Shown here in pieces: positions 9,816 through 23,100 of a DNA stretch of 64,000 nucleotides. The stretch is from Caenorhabditis elegans (lineage: Eukaryota; Nematoda; Chromadorea; Rhabditida; Rhabditidae). Position numbers and translations under genes: made by a program. Under the pieces are notes generated by a model that saw nothing but the letters and a program-made list of their open reading frames with translations, searched no databases and had not been told where the DNA came from. Positions within the stretch are counted from its first letter, which is position 1, and the number at the start of each line of letters is the position of its first letter. The stretch is from NCBI RefSeq assembly GCF_000002985.6, contig NC_003282.8:3534001-3598000 (forward strand), in the 5' to 3' direction.

Positions 9816-12800
9816 TCAGAGCTCAATTTTGTGCTCGAGCTCTCCAAAAATCTCATCTTCCTCCTCTTCTTCGTCTTCTACTCCAGACGATTTGAGCAAT
9901 TCCGCCACGTCATCCTGTTGCTCGAGCTTATGGTAATCGGAAAGAGCCGGCGGAGCCACAGGGAACAGCGAGTAAACGACCACTGATGACGTCACAAGTG
10001 TCACTCCGTACACCAAATAGACGGTTAGGATACGTTCGCCGAGGCAGATTGAGACAAGTGATGTTAGGCCTGAAATTGGGAATAATGCAAGTGCGCTCCA
10101 GAGAGAAAATTCCGAAAATCGTTAATTTTAGCAATGGAGCGCACTTGAATCACGACAGAATTTGAAAAATCTATTTTATACACCTTTTTCTCTTGGAAAT
10201 AATCGATATCGATAGTTTTCGCAGTAGGGCGCATTTGCAGAAGACTAATCAATATATTTCTTGGAAAATGCGCTTTTCTCCGATTTTTTTGAGAAAAATT
10301 CAAATTTCGATTGTTTTGAAACGCGCTCTATTGCGAAAATTTCAAAAACCCCGCGGAAAATATGTTTTGACTCAAAAAATCTATAAATTCGCGTTGGAGC
10401 GCATTTTCACACTTACCTATCGCAATTGACTGACAATATGTTTTCATGACATTATCCGCGTACTTCATGACCAACGAAATACACAATCCGCCGACCGAGT
10501 TGAGAATTGTCACCAGCCAAACCATATTTGACCACCCTTCAAACATTCGGCCTGAAAATATAACAAATTTTCAAAAATCGAGGCATTTCAAGTGCGCTCC
10601 ACTGACAAAACTAGAGAAAACATTGATAAAAACTCTTTAATATTCGATTTTTCGTTAAAATCATCGATAGAGCGCGCTTTCATTTAGATTTCAATAAATT
10701 TAACCCAATTTGAGCGGGAATCAATAATTTACCATTAGAGCGTACTTGCACCTTACCTCCAAAAACCGCCTCTCCGTCAGTAGTGATCATCGTAATCCCG
10801 GCAAAGAAGAGCGTCAAAATCGATAGTCGAATATTTTGAATCCACACGTCGGCCGACGAATTTTTGAGCATTTTCTCAAAGTATACACCTAAAAGCTCAC
10901 AGAATTTTGAAATGTTATCTCATTAGAGCGCACTTACCGGCAAACGCACTCGTCCAGCACATCCCAACCACCGCGGAGACACCGATCCAGAAATTTCCTA
11001 CGGCCTCCTTGTGACTATTGGTCTTGTCAAGCTGGAAATTCGAAATTTTTTGGAAGAAAGTTCGGTAGAGCAAATTTGCTACCTGTACGATAACGACGCC
11101 AAGCAAAGCCATCACCTGGGCTCCCCACTGATACCACGATAGTTTTTTATTTAAAAGGCACACTGACAGGGCGGCTGTGGTGAGAATACGGATTTGGAGG
11201 GTTACCTGGAAAAGGGGCATTTATCGATTTTAAAGGAATTATCGATTTTTCTATGAAAAATCGATATTTCATTGAAAATTGGAGAAATATCGATCTGCTG
11301 AGAAAAATTTTCCATTTTCGTTGAAAAAATATTGAAAAAACCATCGAAATTTTCGGTAAGATTATCGAAATTTTAAATGAGGAGAATCGATTTTCCGCAA
11401 ATTGTCTTCTTTTTATAAAAAAAAGTTTTTCATCAAATTATCGCTTTTTCATTGAAAATATAAATATTTCAGTTTTCTTTGCAGACTATCTATTTTTGTA
11501 TGGAAATATCGATTTTTTGACCGAATTTCTCCAATTTTTCTTTTGAATTTCAGGAACCTTACCGAGTAAGTAGTCGGATCCACGTTCGCCAACGCAATAT
11601 AATATAAATTATTTTGAATTGCATATACAACTGCCGGAACTGCAACTTTCATGGTTTCCAGTCGATTCTGCCAGATTGTTTTGTGCAGTTCGTGGCAGGT
11701 CCTGGAAAATTTGTGTTTGTCTTTCTTTCAGGAAAAAAATAGATTTACTTTTTGATACTACCGGATTTAAATAATGTGATTATTAAACAAAATCCTAATT
11801 TTAAAACTTCCATCATGAAAACTGAAGTTGTCGGGAGGAAGTGCGTCTGAAAAATAGGTTGTATTAGTTTTAATTAAAGTTTTGCAACTCTGAAACGGAA
11901 TATGAGATATCTATCCTTTTGTTACCTCAAAATGTTCAAACCTGTGCTTTTAAAGTTAGGGTTGTCGTCCCACTTTTGTCTTCCATTATTCAAACGCTTG
12001 TAACTCTGTGGCTTTCAAATTTATCAAAAAGTTGTCAACTGACAAAATGTTGCCTATACAATTTGCTACAACTTACATATTAAAATTTTTTAAATATCTC
12101 ACATCATTTTCAGCTAGTTACAGCCAGTTGTACTCACCTTATTAGCTATCCTAACCAGAAAGGGCATGGCTGTAGAGTGTGCCGTCACCGCAATCATTGA
12201 TATTAGTTGAACTGAGCATATTACACGAATTATCTAAAAATGTACAATTTGGTGCTAAAATATTGCTAAAAATCAAACATAACTTTTTGAAAATTATTTA
12301 AAAATTTGAATTAAAAAACAACTTTTTTTTCAGAAATTTTTTTCCAGAATTTTTTTTCCAAAAATTTCCAACACTTTATCTAATCCAATTTTCAACTGTT
12401 TATTAATAATTTCCATACAAAAACCCCCAAAAAACAGAAAAATCACCGTAATCTTCTGCAACTCATTCTGCCTCTCCATGCTGCTCATTTGATAGAAAAT
12501 CAGACATTTTCGAAATGAGATTTGCATTTTTTCCACGTTATTTAATTTTTTTGATCAGAAAAAATAAAATAAAAAGCGCACGCCACGTGGAAAAAAGTAG
12601 CCTCTCTATGCGCTGAACAAATACTATGGGGACGCGTCGCGGAAATTTTTTTTCTCTTTTTTCGAAATTTTTTTTGGTGTTGTCAATGGAAATTTCGAGA
12701 GAGTAGAGGGCAGATATTTAGACAATGTTAGAAATAAAAAAATGTGAAGTTTGGAATCGAATTTGTACTGCAGAAAATTTAGGTCAAGTACGGCATTTAT

Positions 12801-13592
12801 GGCTTATTCAAAAAGAAAAAGGGAGGGGGAGGTAGTTCACTAATTTACCATTGCGCGTATCTTTGTGAAAATTGGTTTTACTAAAAAGTTGTCAACAAAC
12901 AAAATGTAGGACATTTTGTGCTAAACATTTTGTTAGTTGACAACTTTTTGATAACTTTATTCGGTGCAAAGTTATAGGACTTTGAATTTTTGCCTGCTAC
13001 AGAATAAAAAAAAAGGTTTTTTTTTCAAGCTTTCATATCTCTGCGAGTTTAATAGATATCAAAGAGCTGTAAACTGACAAAGTGTAGGAAACTTTGTGCT
13101 TATCAGTTTGTTAGTTGGCAACTTTTTGATAACTTTACTCATTCCCAAGTTATGGGGGTTCGAAGTAGCGCCGCCATGTAGCATAGAGACGCAGGGCGTC
13201 TCGCCGTCTGCGTCTCGCTTCGCCCCGTTTTCTCTCGCTGCCAACAGCATAAACATTAATAATTGGAACATATAAAAAAAACAGGAGCTTTATTTGATTT
13301 TATTTGAATTTTTCAGTAGTCAAATATTTGAACTTATAAAATAATTTTCTGAGCAAAAAAAATCTTTTATTTATTTTTTTCTCCCCGCTAAAACTATTCA
13401 CAAAACCCCAAACTGTCTACTAATAAAGCAAGCTGTTCAAACATTTAATTTAAAAGAAAAAATTGTTTCAACATTTTTCATTAATCACAGAAATTTCAAC
13501 AAAAAAAAACTCACCGGGTTCGAACTCTGCTCATTTTCCCGATCAATTTCAATACCATGCCCAACTTTTTGTCGTTTAACCGTTAGTGTCAT
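9816..13592 (-). CDS. Nucleotide-sugar transporter, SLC35A family
   Basis: Exons in gene order: 13592-13515, 12236-12138, 11846-11750, 11702-11563, 11205-11083, 11031-10938, 10888-10757, 10551-10417, 10069-9816, coding for 383 residues in frame. It is a Golgi-type multi-pass antiporter that would import an activated sugar (UDP-galactose, UDP-GlcNAc or similar) in exchange for UMP. The family signature is clear: VAVPAVVYAIQNNLYYIALA followed by NVDPTTY, then WYQWGAQVMALLGVVIVQ, then MKYADN with KTYCQS, as in SLC35A1-A3. About ten membrane segments are predicted. The N-terminus is short and polar (MTLTVKRQKVGHGIEIDRE). The C-terminal tail is strongly acidic (EDEEEEEDEIFGELEH). The ATG lies nine bases after a TTTTGCAG acceptor, a possible trans-splice site. 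The substrate cannot be decided from sequence. Introns repeatedly carry a GAGCGC(A)CTT motif, described in the findings. Confidence 0.9.
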
Positions 13593-16500
13593 GGTGCACC
13601 CTGCAAAATATGAGAAATAAATTTTTCGAAGCAATTTAGAAATAGAGACGAAGCGCGAAAAATTGAAAAAAAGCTTTTTAGACATTAAAAAAAAATTTCA
13701 AATTGAAAAAAGTTTCAAATTTTAGTGTTGTAGAAATTTTTTAATTGCTTTATTAAACTCGATATTCTCTGAAAACTTCAAATATCATTTCGAAACTTGC
13801 TTAAAACATCTCTAAACAAAGCTATGGCGGCTCAAAAAAACCTAAATTAGTTAAAATTAGAAATTTAACCGACTTTTCAAGCAGCTGGAAACTAATTTTT
13901 TTTGAAATCATCGTCTAATTTTGGGTATACAATTTAATTATCTTATGTTTTCAAATCGATTTAGGTACATTTAAGGTCGATCCAGATTTAGTAAATTTGG
14001 CAATTTCTGGCAAGTCGGTCAAATTTCAAACTTTAACTAATTATAAATAAAAAATTTCTCGACTACACTACCATTTAAAACACAATAAAAAAATTAAAAC
14101 AAATAAACTTAATTGAAATAATGAGTAAAAAGTATTGTCAAGTTACATTTTATTACCAAAACTTTTTTTAATTAAAAATGTTTAACACCATTTTTGTGGA
14201 TTTATTTAACATTAATAATTCACTAATTTGAAGTATTGAGCAAAATGTTGAGCCAAAACCTATCTTTTTAAAAATTAATTTCGAAATTTCAAAAAAAAAA
14301 TCCAAAAATTGTGGGTAGCTCTCTAGCATCAAGCTATGCATAGAAAGCATGCGATAAACTTTAATCTCAAGAAAAAAAATTATGCCACGTAAAAATATTT
14401 CATTTGCAAAAGGTGAATATAAAAGAACATAATACCTGTTTCCTTGTGCACACACAATAGTACACAGTATGCTCACACAGAGAGAGAGAGGATTAGAGAA
14501 AAAAAGAAAAGATAACAAAAAAGGTGAGAAAGTGAGAGAGACGCAGACAACGAGAGATTGAGGGAAAAACTGTATCAAAGGCGTGAAGCCAAAAATGGGA
14601 GGTGTTGCTGAACTTTTGGAGGCGGGTGAGAGAGAGAGACGCAGAGAAAAAAAATAGACAAAATATGGCGGATTTACTATATGCCACGAGGCCTTAGTTC
14701 ATTTTGGTCGGAGTTGTTTTTTGTTTCAAAAAAACATAGAGCCAAGATATGGGCGGAGCCAAATACAATGTTTTTTTTTAAGTTGCAATTTTAATATAAG
14801 GCCAAAATTAAAAAATTATTTAAAGAAAGCAAATGGTAAATTAATAAAATTAAAACTTAAAATAATTTTGCATCAATTTTTATTTTGAAAAAAAATTTAA
14901 ATTCGAAAATTTGAACGTCGCGGCAATTTTTTTTTGCAAAAAATTAAGTACAATTTTAATTTTCCGGCAAACTACTTTGTAAATGAAATTTTAATTTATC
15001 GTTAGAAAAATTTTTTTACTAGATATTCTGAACTAAACACACCATAAAAATTGTTCATGATTTTTTGCAAAAAAAAACCCAAATAAAACTATAAAACATG
15101 TACGGAAAACCTACAAAAACCTATAAAATACAGAAAAGTATGGGGATAAAAATTGAAAACATATACATAACTATAAAAGCAACGGAAAAATCAAAAGAAT
15201 AATATCACCTAGCAACCGGAGCCAGGGGGATAAAGCCGGAGGAAAATTAGACGAAACGGATGAAAGGAGAAGCTCTTTGTAGTTTGTGCTCTGATTTGAA
15301 AGGTTTTGGTAAAATCAAATTAATGAAAAAACAAATTGAAAATTTATTTTTCGAAATTTTGAAGAAAACAAATTTCAAATTTTTCTAAAATTATTTTTGA
15401 CATTTTTTTGCAGAATATTTTTCAAATACTTTTTTTATTTGAAATTTTTGTGTACTTTTTTTTTAGTTTTCACTTTTTTCAGTTCAATAAACGAACAAAA
15501 AGGTTGGGAGTGGTCAGTGATACCTCAAAAATTTATTTTTTGCCTCATTTTCTGTGTTGAATACAAATAAAATACAGAACATCAAAGAAATAATAAAAAT
15601 GCTTTAAAAAATTGATAGAAACAGGCAAAAAATAAAAAATACACTGGAAAACAACTATGTTTTCGAAAAATAATTGATTTCTCCGACGTGTCAAAAATTT
15701 TAAAAAGTCGTTTAAATACGTTCTAGAAGTTTAAAAATGTGAATAGCTAATCTAAAGAAGTGGGAAAATGGCGAAAATGCATCAAAAGTCCTTAAAATGA
15801 CCGAAAATTCAGATCGGAGATCAACTTTCGGGATATGCCTGCGTATAGGTTTTTCGAGATGTTCTTTTTTTGAAATAGAAATACGAGAATAGGAGGGAAT
15901 AAAATAAAACATTCCATAAGGATTTGAAAAATCAAAAATTCGGTTCTCCAATTTTTTTTTGCATTCTCACTTTAAACTTGTGTAACTTTGTAACGATCAG
16001 AGCTACCAAAAAAAGTTGGTAGTAAAAATATTTTTTGGAGAAATAAATATTTTTAAAAAAGCTGAAGGAGATGCAGACGAAAAGGCACTCTCTCTCTCTC
16101 TCTCTCTCGTCGCACATTTTCTACCGACCAACTTTAAGCCCTTGTATCTCTGCAGCCATTTTAGCTATCAAAAAGATTTAAACTACGAAAATGTGTAGAA
16201 TTTTATTTTAAACATTTTGTTAGTTGGCAATTTTTTAATAACTCAAATGGCTGCAGAGTTATTGCTGCTAGAAGTGCCATACAACAAAGTTTTTCTGTGA
16301 GATAGAGCGCACTTACCTTATTCTTGCATGTTTTTTTTTGCGAAAAAGGTTAATGAGTAAGAAAAAAATTACAAAATTAATCTGGAAATTATAAAATCTC
16401 TAAGATCATGTTTAGTTCGAGAAAAGATATCCATCTTCAATCTCCCGTAAAATGGTCGGAAGAGTGCGCCCTTTAACAAGACACACCTCTCATCATCCCT

Positions 16501-17150
16501 GGAAAAAATCCATGAATTTTAAATAAGAATTTTTTCATTCAAAACAATGCAAAAATATATACTTTTTAAAGAGGAAAAGTGAGATTTGAGCCATTTTCTC
16601 TTGAAAATTAAGTTTTTTAAACTAACTTATGTATATTAATCATATCTTCTCAAAAATTGCTGCTATCAAAAACTCATCAACTAACAAAATATAAAGTATA
16701 ACATTTAAAACATTTTGCTAGTTGGAAGTTTTTTGATAGCTTCCTCAGTTTTTGAGATAAAAGAGTTTGAAGTATAACGCGGTGAGAGGAGAGACACAGA
16801 CAATGCAGACACTCTCGCCGCCTGCGTCCACCTACTCTCACTTCGACAACTTTAAAATTCGAGTATCTCGGAAACCCTTCGAGATAAGAAAAAGTGGTAA
16901 GAGACAAAAATGATCCACATAAAATTTTCTACTGCCTGGTATCAAATTTTGAATTTTTGGCAGAAAAAAACCAAAATTTTGTTCTGACCAAATACCGTTT
17001 CAGGGGAATTTTTCATGAGAAAACGGCTGTAATGTAGGAAAAGGTAGAGAGAGGAAAAATAAAAAAAATGTGATATCCCGTAAAAATTTCAGTGGGGAAT
17101 TTTAATAAAAAAAGAAAAAAAGTTTTCAAAAAATTAGAAGAAAAAAGTTC
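13593..17150. other. Intergenic region, 3' of osm-9 and 5' of the sugar transporter
   Basis: No gene is seen. It holds a full family C foldback (13724-14074), (GA)n stretches near 14480-14640, a (CT)n tract at about 16088-16108, paired GTTGGCAA(C/T)TTTTT.ATA hairpin arms at 16168-16245 and 16668-16735, and long A/T runs. The transporter promoter is presumably in the part nearest 13.6 kb. Confidence 0.6.
13724..14074. repeat. Foldback element, family C copy 4
   Basis: The left end TAGTGTTGTAGAAATTTTTT pairs with the inverted right end TTTCTCGACTACACTA. The inner CGAAACTTGC region and the TTTAGGTAC segment are shared with the copies near the SPK genes. It lies upstream of the transporter ATG. 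Confidence 0.6.
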
Positions 17151-20100
17151 TCATTCGCTTTTGTCATTTGTCGGCGGGAGTGGAGGACTCTGATCAAACG
17201 AAGCCGGTTGCTGGTGTCTCCTGAACATATCCGCACGGAGACGTGGTGATACTGCACGATGTGGGGGCGTTGAAGACGTCTGCTTCGTCGGGATGTTCGG
17301 AAGTTCGATGGACGGGATAGTGTCGGCCGCGCGGACTCGGATTGTGCGGCTCTGGAATCAAAAATATGGATTTTTGTTGTAAAACTAATTCCTTTTTATT
17401 TTGAATAGAGTTCAAAATAGTTATTTCACCACTGTTCTTTTTTCGAAACTAAAACAATTATATTATTGAAAATTGAGCCAAAATTAAAAATTTCAATTTT
17501 TTCTCAGCTCAAAATTTGAATCAAAGTATAATATATTGATGGTTACCTAAATAATTTAATACCTTCAATAGAAAAAAGACTTACATATTCCACAACTCTA
17601 ATCGGCGAATCAGCTTTTGGGGTCGTCCTATGAATTCCCAGATTTGGTGTGGAAGCTTCTGACCGATCCTCCTGTGATTTCGATTCACTCCGTTCCTCAA
17701 CCGGTGTAATAGACGGCTGCCAGTCCATCGTTGCACCTTCACCTGATAGACTCGGCGGAGCTGACAGGAGCATGCTATTCACAGCTTCATCCGTTCGTAC
17801 CTTAATTAACATGTTCTTGATATTAGCTTATATCTTGTTTTTAGGGCTCCCAGCTGAGTTAGGGGCAAAATGCACGCCGACGCCGCTATGTGTGTGAAAC
17901 GAAGTGTGAAAGGTAGTTATTTGGAAGCGGCCGACACGTTAGGGGTTCCGCGCCGCACTAAGGATGCATGCGGCGTGAGTGACTTCGTTAGACCGGCGCG
18001 GCGACCGCTGATGCCGGCGCTAGCGTCGTTGCGGCGACCTCATGGGAGTTATTTAAATTAAAAATCTTTATTAGCTCTACGTAAATTTATAGAAAAATAA
18101 AAATAGAAAACTTGTTAGCTGACAACTTTTTGAAAAAGTTATGACCAGCGAGATAAGCGTGATTTTTTATAAGGCATCAAAAGGATTTGGGCCGAACCGG
18201 GAATCGAACCCGGGACCTCTCGCACCCGAAGCGAGAATCATACCTCTAGACCATCCGGCCACTAAAACCAACTGCCGTTACTAGTCGCTAAAAAAAACTA
18301 GACACCCTGCCCCTCTCCCAGCTGACTCTCGTTTCTCTGTTCCCCCCCGCACAAACCTCATGAGTGTTGGTCACAGCGGCGCCAACAACCATTGTAGTAG
18401 TCTTAAGTCGTTTTGAAGAATTCAGTGTAGTTCCGATACGTGTTGGAGTTCTCGAACGACTGGGAACTTTCTCAGGCTGAACATGATCTTCGTAGACTCT
18501 GTCGAGGCGATCGTGGCCATGAAGAAGGAGTACTGCTTGTTCGGTACCCACTTTGTCAATGGTATGAATCACTTTTCGGCCGATAGTCTTCCAGTTGTAT
18601 ATTGCTTGCTTTCTCTGACGTGCACGGGTCTTTTTAGTTTGTTTGATAACCATTAGACCGCGAACTTCCATTCCAGATGAGCCTTCCTGTAACGAAAAGT
18701 GATTGAGGACAGCCTAGTTTGAACACTTTTTTCAGTTATAAACGTAAAGAAGAAGAAATGAGAAACATTTTCCTAGTCGGCAACGTTTTAATGAAACTAA
18801 CGACCGCCGAGATATGAGGGTATAAAGTTTGGATGTCGATGCACCATGGTTTGCAACCTAGCTTTAGCAGCTCATATCTGTGCTCATTTTGGCAGCGCCA
18901 ACAAATTTTAAACCGAAAAATAATAGAAAAAGAAAAACTACACATTTTGTTAGTTGATAACCTTTTTATAACAGTAAGGACAACCGAGATAAAAGCGTAA
19001 AACTTTTGGATGTTGATGCACCATGTGTTACAGCCTAGCTTTGAAAGGTCATAACTAGCCGAGTACAGAAAATTAGAAAAGTTTCCAAATACAGACGTGT
19101 AGAGAAAAAATTACGCATTTTGACAGTTAGGCAACCAAGATATGAGCTTCTAAAAATTGGGTCAATGCACCATGTTTGCAAGAGAGCTATAGTAGCTCAT
19201 ATCTTGGAGTGTTTAGGTTACTAGTCAATTACCACTATATGACTAACATTTAATTTAACCCCTCACCTGATCCAACCGAATACTATACTCCAACTGACTC
19301 GCCGCCAACCGTTCCTTGCCCACCGACCTCTCCAAGACCATCACAATCTGCGCGTACTGCTGTCTCCAGGCTTTCTCGGCTTGTGCGATAACCGTCGTGT
19401 ACGTGTTACCCATCATGGCGATGAGAATGTTGATCATCATAATTGGCATAACGAACATGTAAAGCACGAATAGCGTCTTGGTGAGAGCCTGGTAGTTGGC
19501 GCACGAGAATTCTTCGTACTGAAAGGGAACTATAATGGGCACAAACTCATGATACTAATTTTGTGTAGTTTGTAGTCTATGAGGTCATGAGAAAGAGTTA
19601 AATACGATATCAATAAGTCTTCAGTAAACTGTATAGCTTTAGAACATCCATTTCTTGAATTTGAGAATACGTTCAACAAATATTTGTCGTAGTCGTGGTA
19701 ATAATACCTATTACTATCCAAAAGTGTTATAAAGACTAACGTATGAAAACTATAAGTTACTGGGTACGTTAGGCCCCCTAACCTGTGTATTTTGTTTTTT
19801 TGTTTTCTTAAAACCGACTGAACATCACCCCTGGCCTAGTTAAAGATGGTCTGTACAATTTAGGGGTGCCTTGTAAGGCCGGAAGTCCCAGGAGTTCTAA
19901 TTGTTATTTAGGTGTTCCCGAGCATGTTGTAATTGCCATTTTATCAGCTTGACCTTTCACATGGCACAGTAACTTACGTCATAACCACCCATCGAAGCTC
20001 GGAACAAAGTAATAAAAGTCTCTGGAAAAGTGTTATAGGTGTAAATTGTGTATCCCGAAATTCGACAGGCATGAGGATTTGTGTCTTCTAGTTTTTGCTT

Positions 20101-23100
20101 CGCATCCATGTCTTTTCCAACAAAGTAGAATACTGAAAATAAAAAATATTTTAATAGAACCTCCAAGCCCACCTTGCGAGAAGGAAACCAGGAAGATCGC
20201 CGAAATAATCGCAAACCGAATCATGTCTCCGGCAATCATACTATAGATCATTTGTACGAAGGGTCCAGTGAGCTTAGCGGAACGGGCGAAGAAGAGCAGA
20301 AAGATCCAGGAACCGGGCAGGGCGAACACGAAGAGAGCCTCCTCGATTTCGTGTTTTTTCATCAGACGGAACGGAATACAGAGGAGTAGGAAGAGGTTGG
20401 CTATGCAGAATACTGCCTTGGCTGGTGCGGTTTTCAAGTTCCTTAGATAACCCCGCATTCCTTGTGTCCGAATTTCTCCAAGTTGCTGGTAGCCGACGAA
20501 AAATATGCAGTTCAAAATTGTTAACAATTCACAGGCGGTACGGATCTGAAATTTGGACGGTTTTTGTTCGTGTGCCTAGTTTCTCTGAATACAAAAAATT
20601 ACTCACGTAATCATCCCACTGGGGATCTTCCATGTAGAGCCGGGGAAGCTCTGTCGGACGGATGTATACTACGATGGATAGAGTGATGAGTTGAACAATG
20701 AGAAGTACCAGACGTTCGATCAGTTTTCTCTGTAAACTTCTTTGATTATTGGGTTATGAACTTACAAAAATCTATTACCTGCGCAAAAGCCTTCCACTTA
20801 TCAGCCAGCAAACGTTGGATCACCTCACTTCCGATCATGTCCAAATGTTCTGGTGTCGACCCGTTGATTACTGTCATTAGTGCCGAGTCGTAGTCTGGAA
20901 ATTAAAGGATAAAGTGATTTATAGAATTACTTGTTGACCTTATATAGCTATAACCATTGCGCAGTTATATCAACTTTCAGTAGAACGCGCAAAGGGTGAG
21001 CGGAGAGAGAGAGAGAGAGAGAAACAAAATTATTTGATACACGTTGTTCTTGTTCAACAAATTCTGATAGCTCTAGCCGTTGCGGAGATATGACGTTAGA
21101 ATGCGCCGATGGAAAACGGAAGAGGGAGAGACACATTTTTCAATGTAGTGTATCTGAGCGAATATGGGTGATATCAAAAAATTGTGAACCAGCATTTTGT
21201 AGTAAATATTTCGGTGAACATATTGTCAGCTCAAGTTTTTTGATAGTTACTGCCGTTGCAGAGTTAAACTCCAGTCAGGCAGAGCGCGGTGAAAACCAGA
21301 GGCGCAGCTACGTAAAGACGCAGAGCGCCTGACAGTCGCGTTATCTGCGACTCCTTATTTTTCTGAACAACATTATATGGTTATTGCTTCTGGAACTCTG
21401 ATGATTGTGTAAAATGCATCACAAACATTGAAAATTAAGAAAAAAAAACGAAGAAAGAGAAAACTCACTTGTAGACCCGTCCGGCTGAATAGTGTCGAGA
21501 GTATTCAGTGGATATGCGGAGCACGTCATATCCGAGAACCTCCAGAACTCCACCTTCATAATCTCCAGCATTTCCTCGAAAATCTGCTTTCTACCCAACT
21601 TGGTGGCCAAGGTCAGCGGCGTGAAGCCTGCGTGGTTGACAACATGAGGATCCGCAGGCTTTGCCCAATGACGGACCGCGTAGGAGTACATGGACTAAAG
21701 TTTTATACGTGATGCATTTTAATTAAAAGTTTAACTTACGCTACTATAGTTAATAACACACATGTGGAGAATAGTATTTCCAAAAGAGTCCTGGAGATTC
21801 GGGTTGGCACCGAATTGAATCAACAAATCGTAGATATCCTTGTTTCCAAAACAAGCGGCAAATGCTAGGGGGTACTCCCCGTAATAGGCATAACCTTGAT
21901 AGTCAGTAATCTTATTAGTAAGCTTAAAGTCTTCGGGTAGGAAGAAGTTTCCACAGGCGCGGGCATTCACGTCGGCCTTGCTATTCAGAAGCAGGCTTAC
22001 GGTCTCGTAGTCATCGTGTACAATGGCTAGGTGGAGGGCTGATTGGCCTAAAGATAACACAATGTTTCAGGCCGCTTCAAAACAAGCCGCTTACCAAATT
22101 GCTCATCCCCCAAATAAATGTCATTAGCCATCCCAGGGAACCGCTTGAGCAAAATCCTGGCAATTTCGTAGCAAACTTGCTGTTCTCTAGAAGTACACAT
22201 ATTAAAATTTTCTATTTTCTATTGAATTTTTACCTGTTCAACAAAAGATGGATCAAATTTTCGCCTTCCACACCTCTCTTGTTCAGTTTCCAAAGTGCGT
22301 AATGCTCCTTGAACCGGCTCTGCTGCATGTCCACGGACTCTTCGCTGAGCCCGAGTTGCACGTTCTGGAAGATTTAGAAGTTTGAGAGTTTCTGTGGAAG
22401 TTAATAGGGGGAACATACCACTCCCTTCTTCCATTTGATATAATCACTGTAGGTGACAAGTTTTGGATTCTGGCCCTCATCATAGAGAATTGTGAGGAGT
22501 TTCTCTTCTGCAAATTTTAGGACGCCTTCCTCACCATCTCGCTCGTAAATGTTGATCAATTCTCCGCCTGAAATGAATGTTTAAAAAACTATACGTAGAT
22601 CTTCAGATTTTTGCATTTCGTTAGATAAAAATTATGTTTTTCGTTTGTAGAGTTACGCCTCACCACAGGATCCTGGGTCATGGTTAAAGATCTGGGTAAA
22701 GGTGCAAAGCTCAGCACTGAGTAAAGTTAAAAACTTGAAATTTATTAATTAGTAAAATGTTCAGGGTGTTAAAACTTATAATGTGTTAGTTGATCACGTC
22801 TTAATACCACCTACTACAACGGAACTATGCGCCTTTAAAGTATGGGCCACATTGTGAACCTTCAGCATTGTTCCCATAAGCCAATTCTCAAACGCTCATA
22901 ACTCCGCGGTGAGTTGAGTTATCAAAAAATTGGCAGATACCAAAATATTTGAAATTTCAAGATAAATAATTTGTTAGCGCACATTTTTTTTTGATAAAAT
23001 CTAACACAACGGAGTTATGCGCCTTTAAAGTATGGTACACAAAGTGTTGGCAGTACTCCCTCCATTACCAACATTTTAAAACCGCATAACTCCGTGGTGA

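Noticed and set aside
12330..12536. Extra N-terminal exon for the sugar transporter
   Set aside because: The peptide is not transporter-like and does not join in phase; exon 13592-13515 joins 12236-12138 cleanly.
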